Assembly: GCA_029876055.1 (NCBI GenBank)
Contig: CM056874.1
Span: 7,254,001-7,318,000 of the forward strand
Reading direction: 5' to 3'
DNA length: 64,000 nucleotides
Origin: Madurella fahalii
Lineage: Eukaryota; Ascomycota; Sordariomycetes; Sordariales
A model generated the notes under the pieces. The model was not told where the DNA came from, did no database searches, and saw nothing but the letters and a program-made list of their open reading frames with translations. Below, in pieces: positions 11,114 to 23,623 of the stretch (position 1 is its first letter; every line of letters starts with the position of its first letter). The translations under genes and the position numbers were made by a program.

Positions 11114-12515
11114 GGCCCTATCGGCTTTCCGGGTGGTCTAGGGATGCGGCGATGATGCCGGTTCGGGGGTACCCGGCGGCTTCCGTGAAATAGCCCAGGT
11201 AGGCAAGTCCCTATTGTTTCAGAGCTTGACCTTGGTAAATCTGCTGCGATTTCTCTGTCGGCAATTTTGACGGAGCGGCAGTATAAAATGGCAAATGAGG
11301 CTATTTGGGGCTAAATTGACAAGGAAGCCGCTGGGTTGGTGTTGGTTCGGGAGAGGCTCTCCACTTCGCTGCCGGCCATGCGGGAGTGCATGCGGCCACT
11401 TTAGCAGGCTTCCGGCATGTTGCAAAGCTCCACTTTGAAAGACGACACGGGCGGTTGACGATTCACATGCACTCCAACTTGTCCTTCATCTCAGTGTTGT
11501 TTGTGTTCCACGTGGTCTCTTCACCTTTGGGGGATGGCCGCCCTAACACACCAAACAGACAACGGATTCTACTAGTGAAATCCAACGTACACGGGGCGAT
11601 AGCTGAAGCTTTAAGCAATAGCCGGGAAAGTCGCGCAATAGGTGAGCTTGAAACTCAGCCGTCAATGCAGTCTCAAATCAACGGTCAGAGCCGTCCTCAC
11701 TTGGAAGCGGACATCCAGCCACTGAGGTTTCGGCTGGCGTGCGGAACAAGGCAGTAGGACGGGTTCTAGGTGGCAAGAAATCTTTCTTTGGTGATTATTA
11801 GTAGAGGAGCGCTTTGAGGCCAGCCCTTATGTTGTAGCTTACTCAAAGCGAGGGCGATGCGGTTTGTTGGAGAGGCGCTAGGACAACCCCAGGTCTTCCT
11901 CCAGCTTCCGGGACGCGTGCTAGTACCAGCTTACCATTCGATGGGTCGGCCAAAACGGTCAATTTGTGTCGAGGGAGGCCGAGCACCAAGGTGCCAAACC
12001 CAGGGGCAGAATTGAACTGTTCTAGACGCATTTTGACTGCGGCGCCCACTGCCAGCCCTGGAGGGGAATGAGCCTGCTGCGGCCTTAGCATTGGATAAAG
12101 ATGTCGGATTGAGTTAGCGGTTGGACAAAGACTTTGGTTGAGGCTGTCCAATAGAAGGTTCGAAGGTCTTCTACAAGGAGCGCAGGGGCCACTCAAGGAG
12201 GCCAGCCCCCCCGGCGCGCCCCCGCAGTCCCGCTGTTACAGCAGCGGAAGCTCAAGCTCAGGATTCTGTTAAAGACACGTTGTCAGAAATCGTCGGCCGA
12301 GCTTCAAATTCACCACACCAGCTGCCCTCGCAAGGTTTGGTGGTTTCTCCCTTTTCTTCGAGCTCTGGGAGCGACATCCATTGCCCAACCCCAACCGATC
12401 GTCTGTCTCCGTAGGCGATTCTTCCCATTCTTCCATCGACGTTTGTGTTCCTTTTGCACTTTCCATTCCTCAACCCCATCGCTGAGTTGCTCCAGACAGC
12501 ACTCGGCCATCCAAA
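11114..12515. other. Divergent spacer between MDE1 and calnexin
   Basis: The 1.4 kb contain promoters for both neighbours. I see no supported gene. The last 200 bases before calnexin are C/T-rich, as in many highly expressed fungal leaders. Confidence 0.5.
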
Positions 12516-14468
12516 ATGAGGTTCAACGTCGCTGCCGCTGCTGCCAGCGCAGCGTTCCTCGTCGGTGGCGTGAACGCCGAGGACCAGAAGGTGCTCAAGG
12601 ACGAGAGCTCCGTCGCCGAGTCCGCGACCAAGGCTGCCCCGGAGCTTCCGACCTTCACTGTGAGTATCGCCCAAGCTCCAATCGCTCTTGGCCCCGATTC
12701 GCCAACTCTGCGGGTTGGCATCAGCTATCGTTGAGGTCGCGAATTGCCAATTGTTTGCTGACACGGATGGAATACAGCCGACCAAGCTCAAGGCTCCGTT
12801 CCTCGAGCAGTTTACCGATGACTGGGAGAAGCGATGGAAGCCCTCGCACGCCAAGAAGGAGACTCAAGGCGACGAGGAGTGGGCGTACGTCGGCGAGTGG
12901 GCCGTTGAGGAGCCTACCGTCTACAAGGGCATGGAGGGCGACAAGGGTCTTGTTATCAAGAATGTCGCTGCCCACCACGCCATCTCGGCCAAGTTCCCCA
13001 AGAAGATCGACCCTAAGGGTAAGACCCTGGTGGTTCAATATGAGGTCAAGCTGCAGAGTACGTTCTTCCCCGCCCGCCCGTGCCACCTAATTCCGACACT
13101 AACATGTTGCCCTGGCAGATGGCCTCGAGTGCGGTGGCGCCTACATGAAGCTGCTGCGGGATACCAAGGCGCTGCACCAGGACGAGTTTTCGAACACGAC
13201 TCCGTATGTCATTATGTTCGGTCCCGATAAGTGCGGCCACACCAACAAGGTCCACTTCATCTTCAACCACAAGAACCCCAAGACGGGCGAGTACGAGGAG
13301 AAGCACCTCACCTCTCCCCCGACGGCCAAGATCGTCAAGACCACTGAGCTCTACACGCTCATCGTCCACCCCAACAACACCTATGTTATCCAGCAGAACG
13401 GCGAGCAGGTCAAGGAGGGCAGCCTCCTTGAGGACTTCAACCCTGCCGTCAACCCTCCCAAGGAGATTGACGACCCCAAGGACAAGAAGCCCGATGACTG
13501 GGTTGACGAGGCCCGCATTCCGGACCCCGATGCCAAGAAGCCCGATGACTGGGATGAGGATGCACCGTACGAGATTGTCGATGAGGAGGCCACTCAGCCT
13601 GATGACTGGCTTACTGATGAGCCGCTGACGATTCCCGATCCGGAGGCTCAGAAGCCCGAGGACTGGGACGACGAAGAGGATGGCGATTGGATCGCCCCTA
13701 CCGTCCCCAACCCCAAGTGCGCCGATGTCTCTGGCTGTGGCCCGTGGACCAAGCCCATGAAGAAGAACCCCGACTACAAGGGCAAGTGGACTGCGCCCAT
13801 GATCGACAACCCGGCCTACAAGGGCGTATGGGCTCCGCGCAAGATCAAGAACCCCAACTACTTTGAGGATAAGAACCCCGCCAACTTTGAGCCCATGGGC
13901 GCTGTAAGTTTTCCCGGCTGTGCTTTCGACTTGCATTATCCGTTGCTGACACTCCGTTTAGATTGGCTTCGAGATCTGGACCATGCAGAACAACATCCTC
14001 TTCGACAACATCTACATTGGCCACTCGGTCGAGGACGCTCGTAAGCTTGCGGATGAGACCTTCTTCAAGAAGCACCCCATTGAGGAGGCGCTCGAGTCTG
14101 CCGACAAGCCCAAGGAAGAGGAGAAGCCTAAGTCGCCCAGCGATCTTAAGTTCCTGGACGACCCCAAGACGTACATCACTGAGAAGCTCGACCTTTTCCT
14201 GACCATCGCCAAGAAGGACCCCCTCGAGGCTATCAAATTCGTCCCCGAGATTGCTGGTGGTCTTGCGGCCATCTTCGTCACCGTCGTCGCCGTCCTCTTT
14301 GGCCTTGTCGGTCTTGGCTCTTCTCCCGCGCCGACGGCCAAGAAGGTTGCCACTGATGCGAAGGAGAAGGCTAAGGATGTCAAGGACAAGGTTGCCTCGG
14401 CCGCCGCCACCGGCGCTGAGGCAGTCAAGTCAGAGGCCACCAAGCGCAACACGCGGAGCCAATCGTAG
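12516..14468 (+). CDS. Calnexin, ER lectin chaperone
   Basis: Calnexin binds monoglucosylated N-glycans on folding glycoproteins in the endoplasmic reticulum. Four exons (12516-12659, 12778-13057, 13119-13903, 13962-14468) give 571 residues. There is a signal peptide ending near VGGVNAED, a lectin domain with GLECGGAYMKLL and KVHFIFNHKNP, and the P-domain arm: tandem KKPDDWDED-type motif 1 copies followed by motif 2 copies (GPWTKPMKKNPDYKGKW, WTAPMIDNPAYKGVW, then WAPRKIKNPNY). IGFEIWTMQNNILFDNI closes the lectin fold. One transmembrane helix lies near residues 488-514 (PEIAGGLAAIFVTVVAVLFG) and a Lys/Ala-rich cytosolic tail follows. Length and order match fungal calnexins. The acidic ER-exit signals seen in animal tails are replaced by a basic, alanine-rich tail. 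Confidence 0.95.
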
Positions 14469-15209
14469 AGATATGGCACTTCATTCGGGGAGTCGAGACG
14501 TCTATTCTGGGGGTAATCGGACACAGACAGCACACTGGTCAACATGGGGTAGTCAATTGGGAATTGTCATGATCCGAGCTGCGTCGGAACCTGGCGCCCG
14601 GCTGCTAGGTCCTTTTCTTAGTTATTCTGCTTATTACCTTTGATCCGCGGAGTCCCAAGGCGCATATGTATTCTAGGTACCCAAAATACAGTGGCGTTTA
14701 GTATTGGACATGACCATCCTTGCTGTTGGTCATCACGTTTATGTGTCGTGTCCAAACCGATGTTTTGGGTTCTTTCGCGGCGCCCAAGAAACTTGGAATC
14801 TCCAATTCCAACCCCCAGACGGTGGGCGGGGGACCCATTGGAGCTTCCCCGCGGGCCAGCGCCGAATTGAGTCGAGCTGATTGGAGCTCGGCAGGAAGCG
14901 GCTTTGGGGACAGCGGGGGCATTCCACCTGTCGGCTCTTGTTCCCCGCGCCCGGTCCTTAAAGCGGATGCGCCCCCTGCACTGCGATGTCGCTGGTCGGA
15001 TAAAGGGAGCTTGCTGCACAGGTGCAACCACTCTGCGGACAGTCCATAGCTCGGTACTGCTGACTGTGTATACAGGGGGCGAATTCGACCAATTCGGGGT
15101 TAATTATAGAGGCCGGTTGTCTGAGCTGCTGCCGAAGCCCCAAACCACATTGCTAATTAACCACATCCCATCCGTACCCTACCAGAGCTCCGTCTTCCCG
15201 CATCACACA
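14469..15209. other. Spacer between calnexin and the dehydrogenase gene
   Basis: This holds the 3' UTR of calnexin and the promoter and leader of the next gene. No gene is seen. Confidence 0.5.
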
Positions 15210-17034
15210 ATGCGCCGTCTTGCAACCAGGGCTGCTTCAGTGTCTGCCACCGCCGGTCGCCATACGACATCGTCCAGCTCCCCCAGAGCCGCGCTTTTTG
15301 CCTCGTCGGCAAGAATGGCCCCGTCAACCAAGTCGGCCGTCTCGGCAACGGCGGTGAGGAGGTTACATGCCACGGCCCAACATCTACGTCCCGCCGCAGC
15401 AGCGGCCGGACTGGCCAGCACAGCGACCAGCTACCCGACCACACACGACAAGATCCAGGAAGTGCGCGACACGCCCTACTTCATCGACAACAAGTTCCTG
15501 AACTCGAGCACGACGCAGTTCATCGACCTGCACGACCCGGCCACCAACAATCTCGTCACGCGCGTGCCGCAGAACACGGATGAGGAGCTCAAGGCGGCCG
15601 TAGCCTCGGCGCAGAAGGCGTTTGAGTCGTGGCGGACCACCAGCGTGCTATACCGCCAACAGATCATGTTCAAGTTTGTCGGCCTGATCCGCGAGAATTG
15701 GGACCGCCTGGCCGCGAGCATCACACTCGAGCAGGGCAAGACGTTTGCCGACGCCAAGGGCGACGTGCTCCGCGGTCTGCAGGTCGCCGAGGCGGCGTGC
15801 GGTGCGCCCGAGCTGCTCAAGGGGGAGGTGTTGGAGGTGGCCAAGGACATGGAGACGAGGACGTACCGGGAGCCGTTGGGTGTTGTTGCTGCTATCTGCC
15901 CATTTAGTGCGTTTGGCCTTTTTCTGAGTTCTTGTCACAAGGGCTATAGGTTGGGATGAAATGCTGACAATTTCTCTAGACTTCCCTGCGATGATTCCCC
16001 TCTGGTGCATCCCCATCGCCACCGTCACCGGCAATACTCTCATCCTCAAGCCCTCGGAGCGCGATCCCGGCGCGGCCATGATCCTGGCCGAGCTCTGCCA
16101 AAAGGCCGGCTTCCCGGACGGCGTCGTAAACATTGTGCACGGCGCCCACCGCACCGTCAACTTCATCCTCGACGAACCCGCCATCAAGGCCGTCAGCTTC
16201 GTCGGCGGCAACAAGGCGGGCGAGTACATCTTTGCCCGCGGCTCGGCCAACGGTAAGCGCGTGCAGGCCAACCTCGGCGCCAAGAACCACGCGGCCGTCC
16301 TGCCCGACTGCAACAAGAACCACTTCATCAACGCCGTCGTCGGCGCCGCCTTTGGCGCGGCCGGCCAGCGGTGCATGGCCCTCTCGACGCTCGTCATGGT
16401 CGGCGAGACGAAGGAGTGGCTCCCGGAGCTCGCCGAGCGGGCCAAATCCCTCCAGGTCAACGGCGGCTTCGAGGAGGGCGCCGACCTGGGCCCCGTCATC
16501 AGCCCGCAGAGCAAAGCCCGCATCGAGTCCCTGATCGCGTCGGCCGAGGCCGAGGGCGCCACCATCCTGCTCGACGGGCGCGGCTACAAGCCGCCCAAGT
16601 ACCCCAACGGCAACTGGGTCGCCCCGACCATCATCACCAACGTGACGCCCCAGATGCAGTGCTACAAGGAGGAGATCTTTGGCCCCGTCCTCGTGTGCCT
16701 CAACGTCGACACGCTCGACGAGGCCGTCGACCTGATCAACGCCAACGAGTACGGCAACGGCGTGGCCATCTTCACCCGCAGCGGCCCCACGGCCGAGTCG
16801 TTCCGCCGCCGCATCGAGGCCGGCCAGGTCGGCATCAACGTCCCCATCCCCGTGCCCCTCCCCATGTTCAGCTTCACGGGCAACAAGAAGAGCATCGCTG
16901 GCGGCGGCGCGAGCACCTTCTACGGCAAGCCCGGCGTCAACTTTTACACGCAGCTCAAGACGGTCACGAGCATGTGGTCGGCGGCGGATGCGATTTCCAA
17001 GAAGGCCGATGTGGCTATGCCCACGCATAGTTAA
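15210..17034 (+). CDS. Methylmalonate-semialdehyde dehydrogenase, mitochondrial (ALDH6 family)
   Basis: The enzyme oxidatively decarboxylates methylmalonate and malonate semialdehydes to propionyl-CoA and acetyl-CoA, in valine, beta-alanine and pyrimidine breakdown; unlike most ALDHs it is CoA dependent. Exons 15210-15906 and 15980-17034, around a 73-nt intron, give 583 residues. The first 60 residues are rich in Arg, Ser and Ala with few acids, a mitochondrial presequence. NAD-binding segments include ITLEQGKTFADAKGD, CPFNFPAMIPLW (spanning the splice) and LKPSERDPGAAM. The catalytic Cys is residue 364 in GQRCMALS. The ALDH6-type ending FTGNKKSIAG, then GKPGVNFYTQLKTVTSMW, is present. The start is the first ATG of the presequence; a later Met (about residue 36) is possible. 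Confidence 0.95.
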
Positions 17035-17761
17035 ATGGAGGTCGCTGAGTAGGGGAGGTGAGATTGATGGTGGCGGATGATGGCTGAGATTGGTTACTTC
17101 GGAGTCAAAGCTGAGCATGTTTGGGGTGTTTTGCAACATTGGCTGTCGAGTTAGTTATTGGGCAGGTTGACGAATCCAAAATCGGGTTTCATAGGCTTAT
17201 GTGACTTGTTTACAACGGCTCCTTTCCTGCCGAGTCTCTAATGTTTTCTTTTAAGGTACCTTGGTGCTCGTAGGCCACGTTTACCACACTGTAATTTTCA
17301 GGATGGGAACTCGATGAGTTCCCGGACATCAACCGTTGTTCTAGGTCACACCGCGTCATATGAATGGCCAAGGTCGTTTAAGATCAAAGATAAAGTATAG
17401 GTTGTCGACGCTGAACGTCTGATGCGGCACGGAGGTATTACTAGTTTTCCCCCACTTATATCAGGATTTACTTATTCCTCAGAACAGCCATGGCTGCAAC
17501 AAACACTACCTCCGTTAAAACGACAAGCAGAGTCCAATGTACATGTATTCTTCTCTGGTATTAACCCACAGAGAAGTACTATAGTGTATTCGTACAATGG
17601 TTGGCTGCCAGCGAGCCATCCATCCAACATCAAAAGAGCCTCTATCCACAGCTCCAACGAAATCAACGCCACGCCATGCTATGCCATACCAGGCTATGCA
17701 AACCACGCAGCCAGAGGCGCATCTAAACACTTAACCAGAAGAAAAACCGACCAACAATAAA
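17035..17761. other. Convergent 3' spacer
   Basis: It is shared by the ends of the dehydrogenase gene (+) and CDC6 (-). Small open frames are present but none shows protein features. Confidence 0.5.
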
Positions 17762-19790
17762 TCAATCCAGCGCCTCCCCACTCAGTATACTCCTCAAGAT
17801 ACCCGCGCCCATGCCTTCGACGGCCTGCTCCATCTCCTTCTCCCCGACACAACACGCCACACGCTTCTCATCTGCCAGCCCATTCCCCGTGCCACCAAAC
17901 ACGTCCTTTTTCCTCCCCCTCCTGCTGCTCGGCGTGTGAAGCGCGGCAAAGGAGCCCGTCTTGCCGTCGACGGGCGTGATGAGCGACAGCGTCTCGAGGC
18001 TGTCCACCACCTCGCGGAACTCGGAGCTCGACAGGGGGTGGAGAACCGAGTCTTGAGTGCAGAGCAGGCAGTAGGCTTCGAAGAGCGTCTTGATGGTCGG
18101 TGCCGAGATCTGTGATTTCGAGGAAGGCGTGCTCGGAGTAGAGAAGGAGGAGGAAGGTGAGGAGGAAGATGTTTGCGCTGCTGCGCGGTTCCGTTTCTCA
18201 ATGGCCATGAGAGAACACAGGGCGGCTTTTTGTTGGAGATTGAGGATTTTGAGGCGTTGGGTTGGGCCGTTGCTGAATGCGGCGGCGGTTACCTTGTTGA
18301 GGTGTGCGATGGTTACGCGGGGGGCCGTCTCGATGGTGAGGGTCTGGAGCGATTTGATGAGGGCGCTTGATATAGATGGTGCGCCGGAAGAGGTTCGCGG
18401 GGTGGAGGCGAGGTTGCGGTTCTCGCCGAGAACTTTGCGCGTGGGGCTCATTTGCAGTAATTTTTCTTTGACTTCGTTCTCGTGCTTCATCCGCGTTTCG
18501 CTCTCGACTAGGTCGATTGCCCGCCGGCAGACCTCAAAGGCTCTGCGCAAGTCGCCGGTTTGGCTCGATACCTTTCGCGAGCAGAGCTCAATAGCGGCGG
18601 GGTGGAAGAACGGAATAAAATCGGGAGCGGCAGAACCTTTGGGCACAAGACTCTTCAGCCGGGTCGTGATGATTCTCTTGACCTGGGGCGCTGTGTATGG
18701 CAGAAACGGGAGAAGCTCGGGCTTGAGGTTCCGGGACTTCAGTCTCGGTAGGAACCGGTCGGTAAGGTCTAGCGCGTTGGCGATTCCGACAAGGGTAAGC
18801 CGCGAGGCCTTCTGCAGCGACCATTCGAAGACGCGATACAGACTCTCCGGATCCATCGTCAGGATGTGGTCGATCTCGTCCAGCACAACCAGGAACACAT
18901 CCGAGGTCTTGCTCTTGCGGAGGAAGAGCTTCTCCAGCGCGGCCACAACATCGCTCTCGGACATGTCGGTATCGCCGTCGAGTTGGTCCAACAGGGTGAT
19001 GTAAAGGTCCTTGGATGATTTGATGCTCATGCAATTGATGTAAGCCTTCCAGACGGAGGCTGACTCTGACGCGACCTTCTCGGTGATCCTGTTCACCATG
19101 GCGCTTTTCCCTGTGCCCGGGGGCCCGCTAACGTAGAGACATCCGCTCGGGCGAGCGGTCTTGCACCGTTCCAGGAACTCGTTCATCTGTGCGCGCTCCT
19201 CATCACGTCCGATAAGCTCCCCGGGATCTGCGCTGCGCGAGAACAGCTGCCGCGCCTGATGATAGACTGTCTGAAGGGACGCCGGAGTGAGGGGTGTCTG
19301 GGGCGTCATCCGCTTCGAGAGTTTGCCGACAGACATGACGCGGTGCCGCGGGGTAGTCGTGCCCTTGGCGAAGACATCGTAGTGGCGGGGGGTCGAGGGG
19401 GTGATAGGTGCGATGCTCACTGCGGGACGTGTTAGCAATGCGCTCTCCAATGCGTCAGGTGGCATAGGCGTACAGTTCTTGACAGTGGTTGCGATCGAGG
19501 ACCGTCTCGACAGTGGTTTTGTGGGTGTTGGCTCCTCTGCCTCCCGAGGCTTGCGCGAGGGCCGATGGTTCTCCTGGTTCTCGACATCGTCGCTGATGCT
19601 CGGCGTAGAATTCTCGTCGTCCTCAATGGCCTTCTTGGGGGTTCGGCGTGTTCGCTTCGCTGAGAAGTCGGGACCTGGAATGGGCTCTGGGAAATTGTCA
19701 GCTGCGGCTTCTCGAGCTGCCTCAAAGACCGCAGCACTCACCAACTTCTCTGGAGCTTCGTGTTCTCTTTCCCAAGGTCGTGGATGCCAT
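17762..19790 (-). CDS. CDC6: DNA replication licensing ATPase Cdc6/Cdc18
   Basis: Cdc6 binds ORC at origins and loads Mcm2-7 in G1. A 49-nt first exon (19742-19790, MASTTLGKRTRSSREV) joins exon 2 (17762-19674) over a 67-nt intron (GTGAGT, branch GCTGAC, CCAG), giving 653 residues. The long frame itself has no ATG ahead of its conserved part, so this exon decides the start; GKRTRS near the N-terminus is typical of fungal Cdc6. The N-terminal 150 residues are disordered and rich in S/T-P sites (TPRHR, TPTKP, TPQTPLTP), the expected CDK-control region. Walker A GPPGTGKS is at about 200-207, Walker B VVLDEID follows, and the winged-helix domain covers about residues 500-600. Three ACGCG cores upstream hint at MBF-type G1/S control. 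Confidence 0.92.
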
Positions 19791-19923
19791 TTTTGTACTC
19801 AGACAGCGGCAATTGGTGACAGTGAGGGTTGAGAGAGGAAAGAACAAAGCTGTTTGTGGAGAGACATGGAAGGAGGTGCCTGGGCGGCTTGAAATGGATG
19901 CGTCTCGCGATCCCCGTCATGTT

Positions 19924-19969
19924 ACGCGAGCGCGTCGAAGTGGGCCTCGGATGGCGCGCGGCAGCGCGT
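19924..19969 (-). promoter_or_regulatory. Cluster of three ACGCG cores (possible MBF sites) upstream of CDC6
   Basis: ACGCG cores occur at 19924-19928 (plus strand) and, as CGCGT, at 19931-19935 and 19965-19969, about 135-180 bp upstream of the CDC6 ATG. MluI-box (ACGCGT) related sites bound by MBF control G1/S genes, including CDC6/cdc18 in yeasts. None of the three is a full ACGCGT, so the call is tentative. Confidence 0.35.
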
Positions 19970-20358
19970 TTCAATTAAAACTCGGTGGCTGGGACCCCAC
20001 ATATGCACAAGCGTATCCCCTGTGGCTTGATTCTCATAAATGGTGTGGCGCTGTGGAGTGTGGCGGGGATTTGGAGGCACCCCACCTTTCTCCGCAACGG
20101 CTAGCCCAAGTGGAAGGGGGCGAACTCCGTTTGCCCCAATGTTGCGAGACACCCAAGGCACTGCCCGACGACAGTTACATAGACTAGTTGAGCCACTTGT
20201 TTGTTACTCGCAATTCCAGAATCATGCATGATTCAACCTGCCGGTCTCTGAGACTCAGATCGCAGATGTTACAGGCTGCTCAAGATTTGCACGCCATTGT
20301 TATTCCCTTATCCTTATCGGCTGAAGCAAGCGTGGGGTGAGTATCGAGTGTAGCAACC

Positions 20359-22933
20359 ATGGCACCGCCCAACACTCTCGCCGACAATGGTTACAATGCC
20401 GCTGTCGAGAACTTTAGAGACGATGAGTACCCCATGTTGCATGGTAAGACGCTACCGCTCCTTTGAGGCTCTGATGGTTGCTAACCGGCACACAGGGTCT
20501 GTCTACCTAGACCATGCTGGGACGGCACTCTACCCTAGGTCTTTGATGGACAGGTTCGCGCGAGACATGACGCTCAACCTTTTTGCGAACCCACACTCTG
20601 CCTCGGCCTCCTCCCAGCTATCCACATCGCGGATAGAAGACATTCGTCTTCGCGTGCTCCGCTTCCTCAACGCCGACCCCGCCGAATTTGACCTTGTGTT
20701 CGTGGCAAATGCAACAGCTGGAATCAAACTGGTTGCTGATGCCTTGCGAGCAGCGCCTGGCGGCTTCGACTATGCGTACCACCAAGCGAGCCACACCAGC
20801 CTTGTTGGTGTCCGTGAAGAGGCTCGGAATAGTCTCTGCTTTGATGACCGCCAGGTTGAAGAGTGGTTCGCAGGGAGCCCCCCTTTCGAGGGCAGCAATG
20901 GAGACCGGACCGTCTTGTTTGCGTATCCGGCGCAGTCAAACATGGACGGCCGAAGGTTCCCCTCAACTTGGGCCGAGAAGCTTCGTGATCTTGGAAGGGG
21001 GAAGACGTATACTCTGCTGGATGCGGCAGCGTTGATCTCCTCTTCGCCATTGGACCTTAGTTGCGCTCCTTCTGCCCCCGATTTTACCGTACTCAGCTTC
21101 TACAAGATCTTTGGCTTTCCGGATCTGGGCGCGTTAATCGTGAGGCGTGAAGCCGAAGATGCATTTGATCACAAGAAGTATTTCGGTGGTGGTTCTGTGG
21201 ACATGGTCGTCTGCCTGAAAGAGCAGTGGTACGCTCCCAAAAGCCAGTTTCTGCACGAGCGTCTCGAAGACGGAACGCTGCCCATCCACAACATAATCGC
21301 CCTTGACGCGGCACTGGACGTCCACAGACAATTATTCGGCTCGATGCTGGACGTCGCAGCCCATACATCATTCTTGTCTAGAAGACTGTATCGCGGGCTC
21401 GAGTCGTTGCGGCATGGAAACGACGAGCCCGTCTGCACGATCTACTCGCCAGATCCGGAGGCCAGAAGCAGCAGCTGTGGTAGCGGCCCCATTGTGGCCT
21501 TCAACATCCGCAACAGCCTGGGAGCCTGGGTGAGCTTGGCAGAAGTCGAAAAGGTCGCTTCGTTGAAAGGCTTCCACATAAGGACCGGCGGTGTGTGTAA
21601 TCCTGGCGGCATTGCGTCGGCCCTCGGGCTTGAGCCTTGGGAGATGAAGCAGAACTTCAGCTTGGGTTTCCGGTGCGTGACCGATAACGACATCATAGCA
21701 GGGAAGCCAACTGGTGTCGTCCGGGCCAGTCTCGGTGCAATGAGTACAGTCTCCGACGTGGACAGCTTCGTAGATTTCGTCGCTGAGTTCTATCGGGATG
21801 TCTCGCCGCCAAGGATTCCGGAGACGGTACCGCAGCCTCAGGACAAATCTCACCTTTACGTCCACAGCATATCCATATACCCAATCAAGAGCTGCGGCAG
21901 GTTTCAGGTGCCCTCGGGTATCGACTGGGAGGTGCGGCCCGAGGGACTGGCCTGGGATAGAGAATGGTGCTTGGTGCACCAGGGCACAGGACAAGCATTG
22001 AGCCAAAAGCGATATCCCAACATGGCTCTTATCCGGCCATCTCTCGATTTCAAGCGGGGAGAACTGCGCGTCACATACTCCGGGACGATCCCTAGCGATC
22101 TATCTCGGGAGGTTCTGATCCCGCTCTCGAAGAATCCGTCCCTTTTCCACCTCTCTGCCTCTCCTCGCTCGGGGGCCTCGCGAGTTTGCGGGGAAGAGAT
22201 CCTAGCCCAAACATACGCATCCCCAACCATCAACAACTTCTTCTCGTCAGTCCTCGGTGTGTCTTGCCTGCTGGCCCGCTTCCCGCCGGGGGGGCAGGGG
22301 AAACGCATGCGTCATTCCAAAGCCCACCTCCAGAAGCACCAGCTTCCTCTCGTGCCTAGCAACAGCAGCCGAAAAGCCCTCGACATCCCAGGGTCTTTCC
22401 CTACCCCGCCCTCGCCCCCAGATTCGGACTCGGAAAGGGCCGTCCCAGTTTCGCGGCGGATCCTGCTCTCGAACGAGAGTCCCATCCTAGCCATTACCCT
22501 CGCCAGCGTTGAGGCACTCAACCGGGACATCAAGGGCGGCGGCAAGGCTAAGGAAGTCTCACCTGCTGTGTTCCGAGCCAACATCGTTATTGCATCTTCT
22601 GCTGCTACCTTTGATCCTACGACGGCGTATGCTGAAGACGCGTGGTCAGCCGTGCGCATCGGCGGTAGGCACGACTTTGAGATGCTGGGCGCGTGCAGGA
22701 GATGCCACATGGTCTGTATCGACCAGGAGACGGCCGAGAAGAGCGAGGAGCCATTTGTCACGTTGTCCAAGACGCGGCGGTTTGACGGGAGGGTGTTCTT
22801 CGGGGTGCATATGTGTCATAGGGCGAGCGATGAGTTGACGAAGGAGGGGCAGTTTCCAACGGTGAGGGTTGGGGATAGGGTGGTGGCTGAGTGGGGGGGC
22901 CAGGGGGGCGTGAGTGCGAACGGGGCTTTATAG
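20359..22933 (+). CDS. hxB: Molybdenum cofactor sulfurase (HxB type)
   Basis: The enzyme transfers sulfur from cysteine to the molybdenum cofactor of xanthine dehydrogenase and aldehyde oxidase, allowing purine use. Exons 20359-20443 and 20496-22933, with a 52-nt intron (GTAAGA, branch GCTAAC, ACAG), give 840 residues. The first exon encodes MAPPNTLADNGYN, and the junction restores HGSVYLDHAGTALY, the start of the class V aminotransferase fold. The PLP lysine is Lys232 in SFYKIFGFPDLG. RTGGVCNPGG near residue 395 includes the family's conserved Cys. After residue 470 the MOSC beta-barrel (HSISIYPIKSCGRF) and the C-terminal MOSC domain with CRRCHMVCIDQETA follow. Both halves are complete. CDC6 is divergent, 568 bp away start to start. 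Confidence 0.95.
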
Positions 22934-23623
22934 AGATGTGGTCAAGTACTTATTTGTCTAGTCCCGGGTTGTAAACTCCGTAGTGTCTAAATGGCACTAG
23001 CAAGTCTACACTAAGGTGTTGTTTTTGTATCTTCGCGCTACGTGGCGGGTGTATGTAGAGTAAGATATGAAGCGATCTGAGACATTCGTGCAGCAGCAGC
23101 AAATCACGTTGCATATCAACTTTTGCCGTCAGCGCACGGTAAACTCCGCTGATTTTCTCGCCGCAGACGAAGGAGCTGAAAATGTATTAGATAATTTTTT
23201 TCAGTAGCGTTCTCCGTTCTCTTCATATTTTGTCTTGTACCTAATTCCGTTCTCATACAGTTGCTAGCGAAACCGCCTTCCTCTTTTTCACTCCAACGAA
23301 ATCTAAGCGCACGGACATTTATGCATCTATCCGCTTACACCATGCGTGCTCGCACGCACCGGCGTAATTCTGTACTCTGTCCGATTCCCAAATTCAATAC
23401 TTCCGCTTCCAGCAAGTGACCAGCATAAAGAGGCAACAGAAAAAAAAAAAAAGAAAAAGCCCAGCCAAAAACGGCTCCCGTCCGCGCATGGGAAGCAGCT
23501 TGGTACCCTTCGCCAAGTCGGACCCAGTCATGAGGTTGATCGTGAAGGCCCACCTTCGAACCCCACCAGAGCAGCGGATCGCGATCTGACGGACCGAGAC
23601 GCACGTTCCCTCCCCGCGGCGGA
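22934..23623. other. Spacer at the left edge of the accessory region
   Basis: It includes the 3' UTR of the sulfurase gene and an A-rich tract at about 23440-23458. No gene is seen. Confidence 0.5.

Noticed and set aside
13046..13936. 296-residue antisense frame over calnexin
   Set aside because: Leu/Val/Gly-rich mirror of the P-domain repeats, without a promoter or family match.
15976..17139. 387-residue antisense frame over the methylmalonate-semialdehyde dehydrogenase gene
   Set aside because: It results from GC-rich third positions in the real gene; its composition is Gly/Ala/Asp/Val-biased with no domain, and the sense frame is a complete known enzyme.
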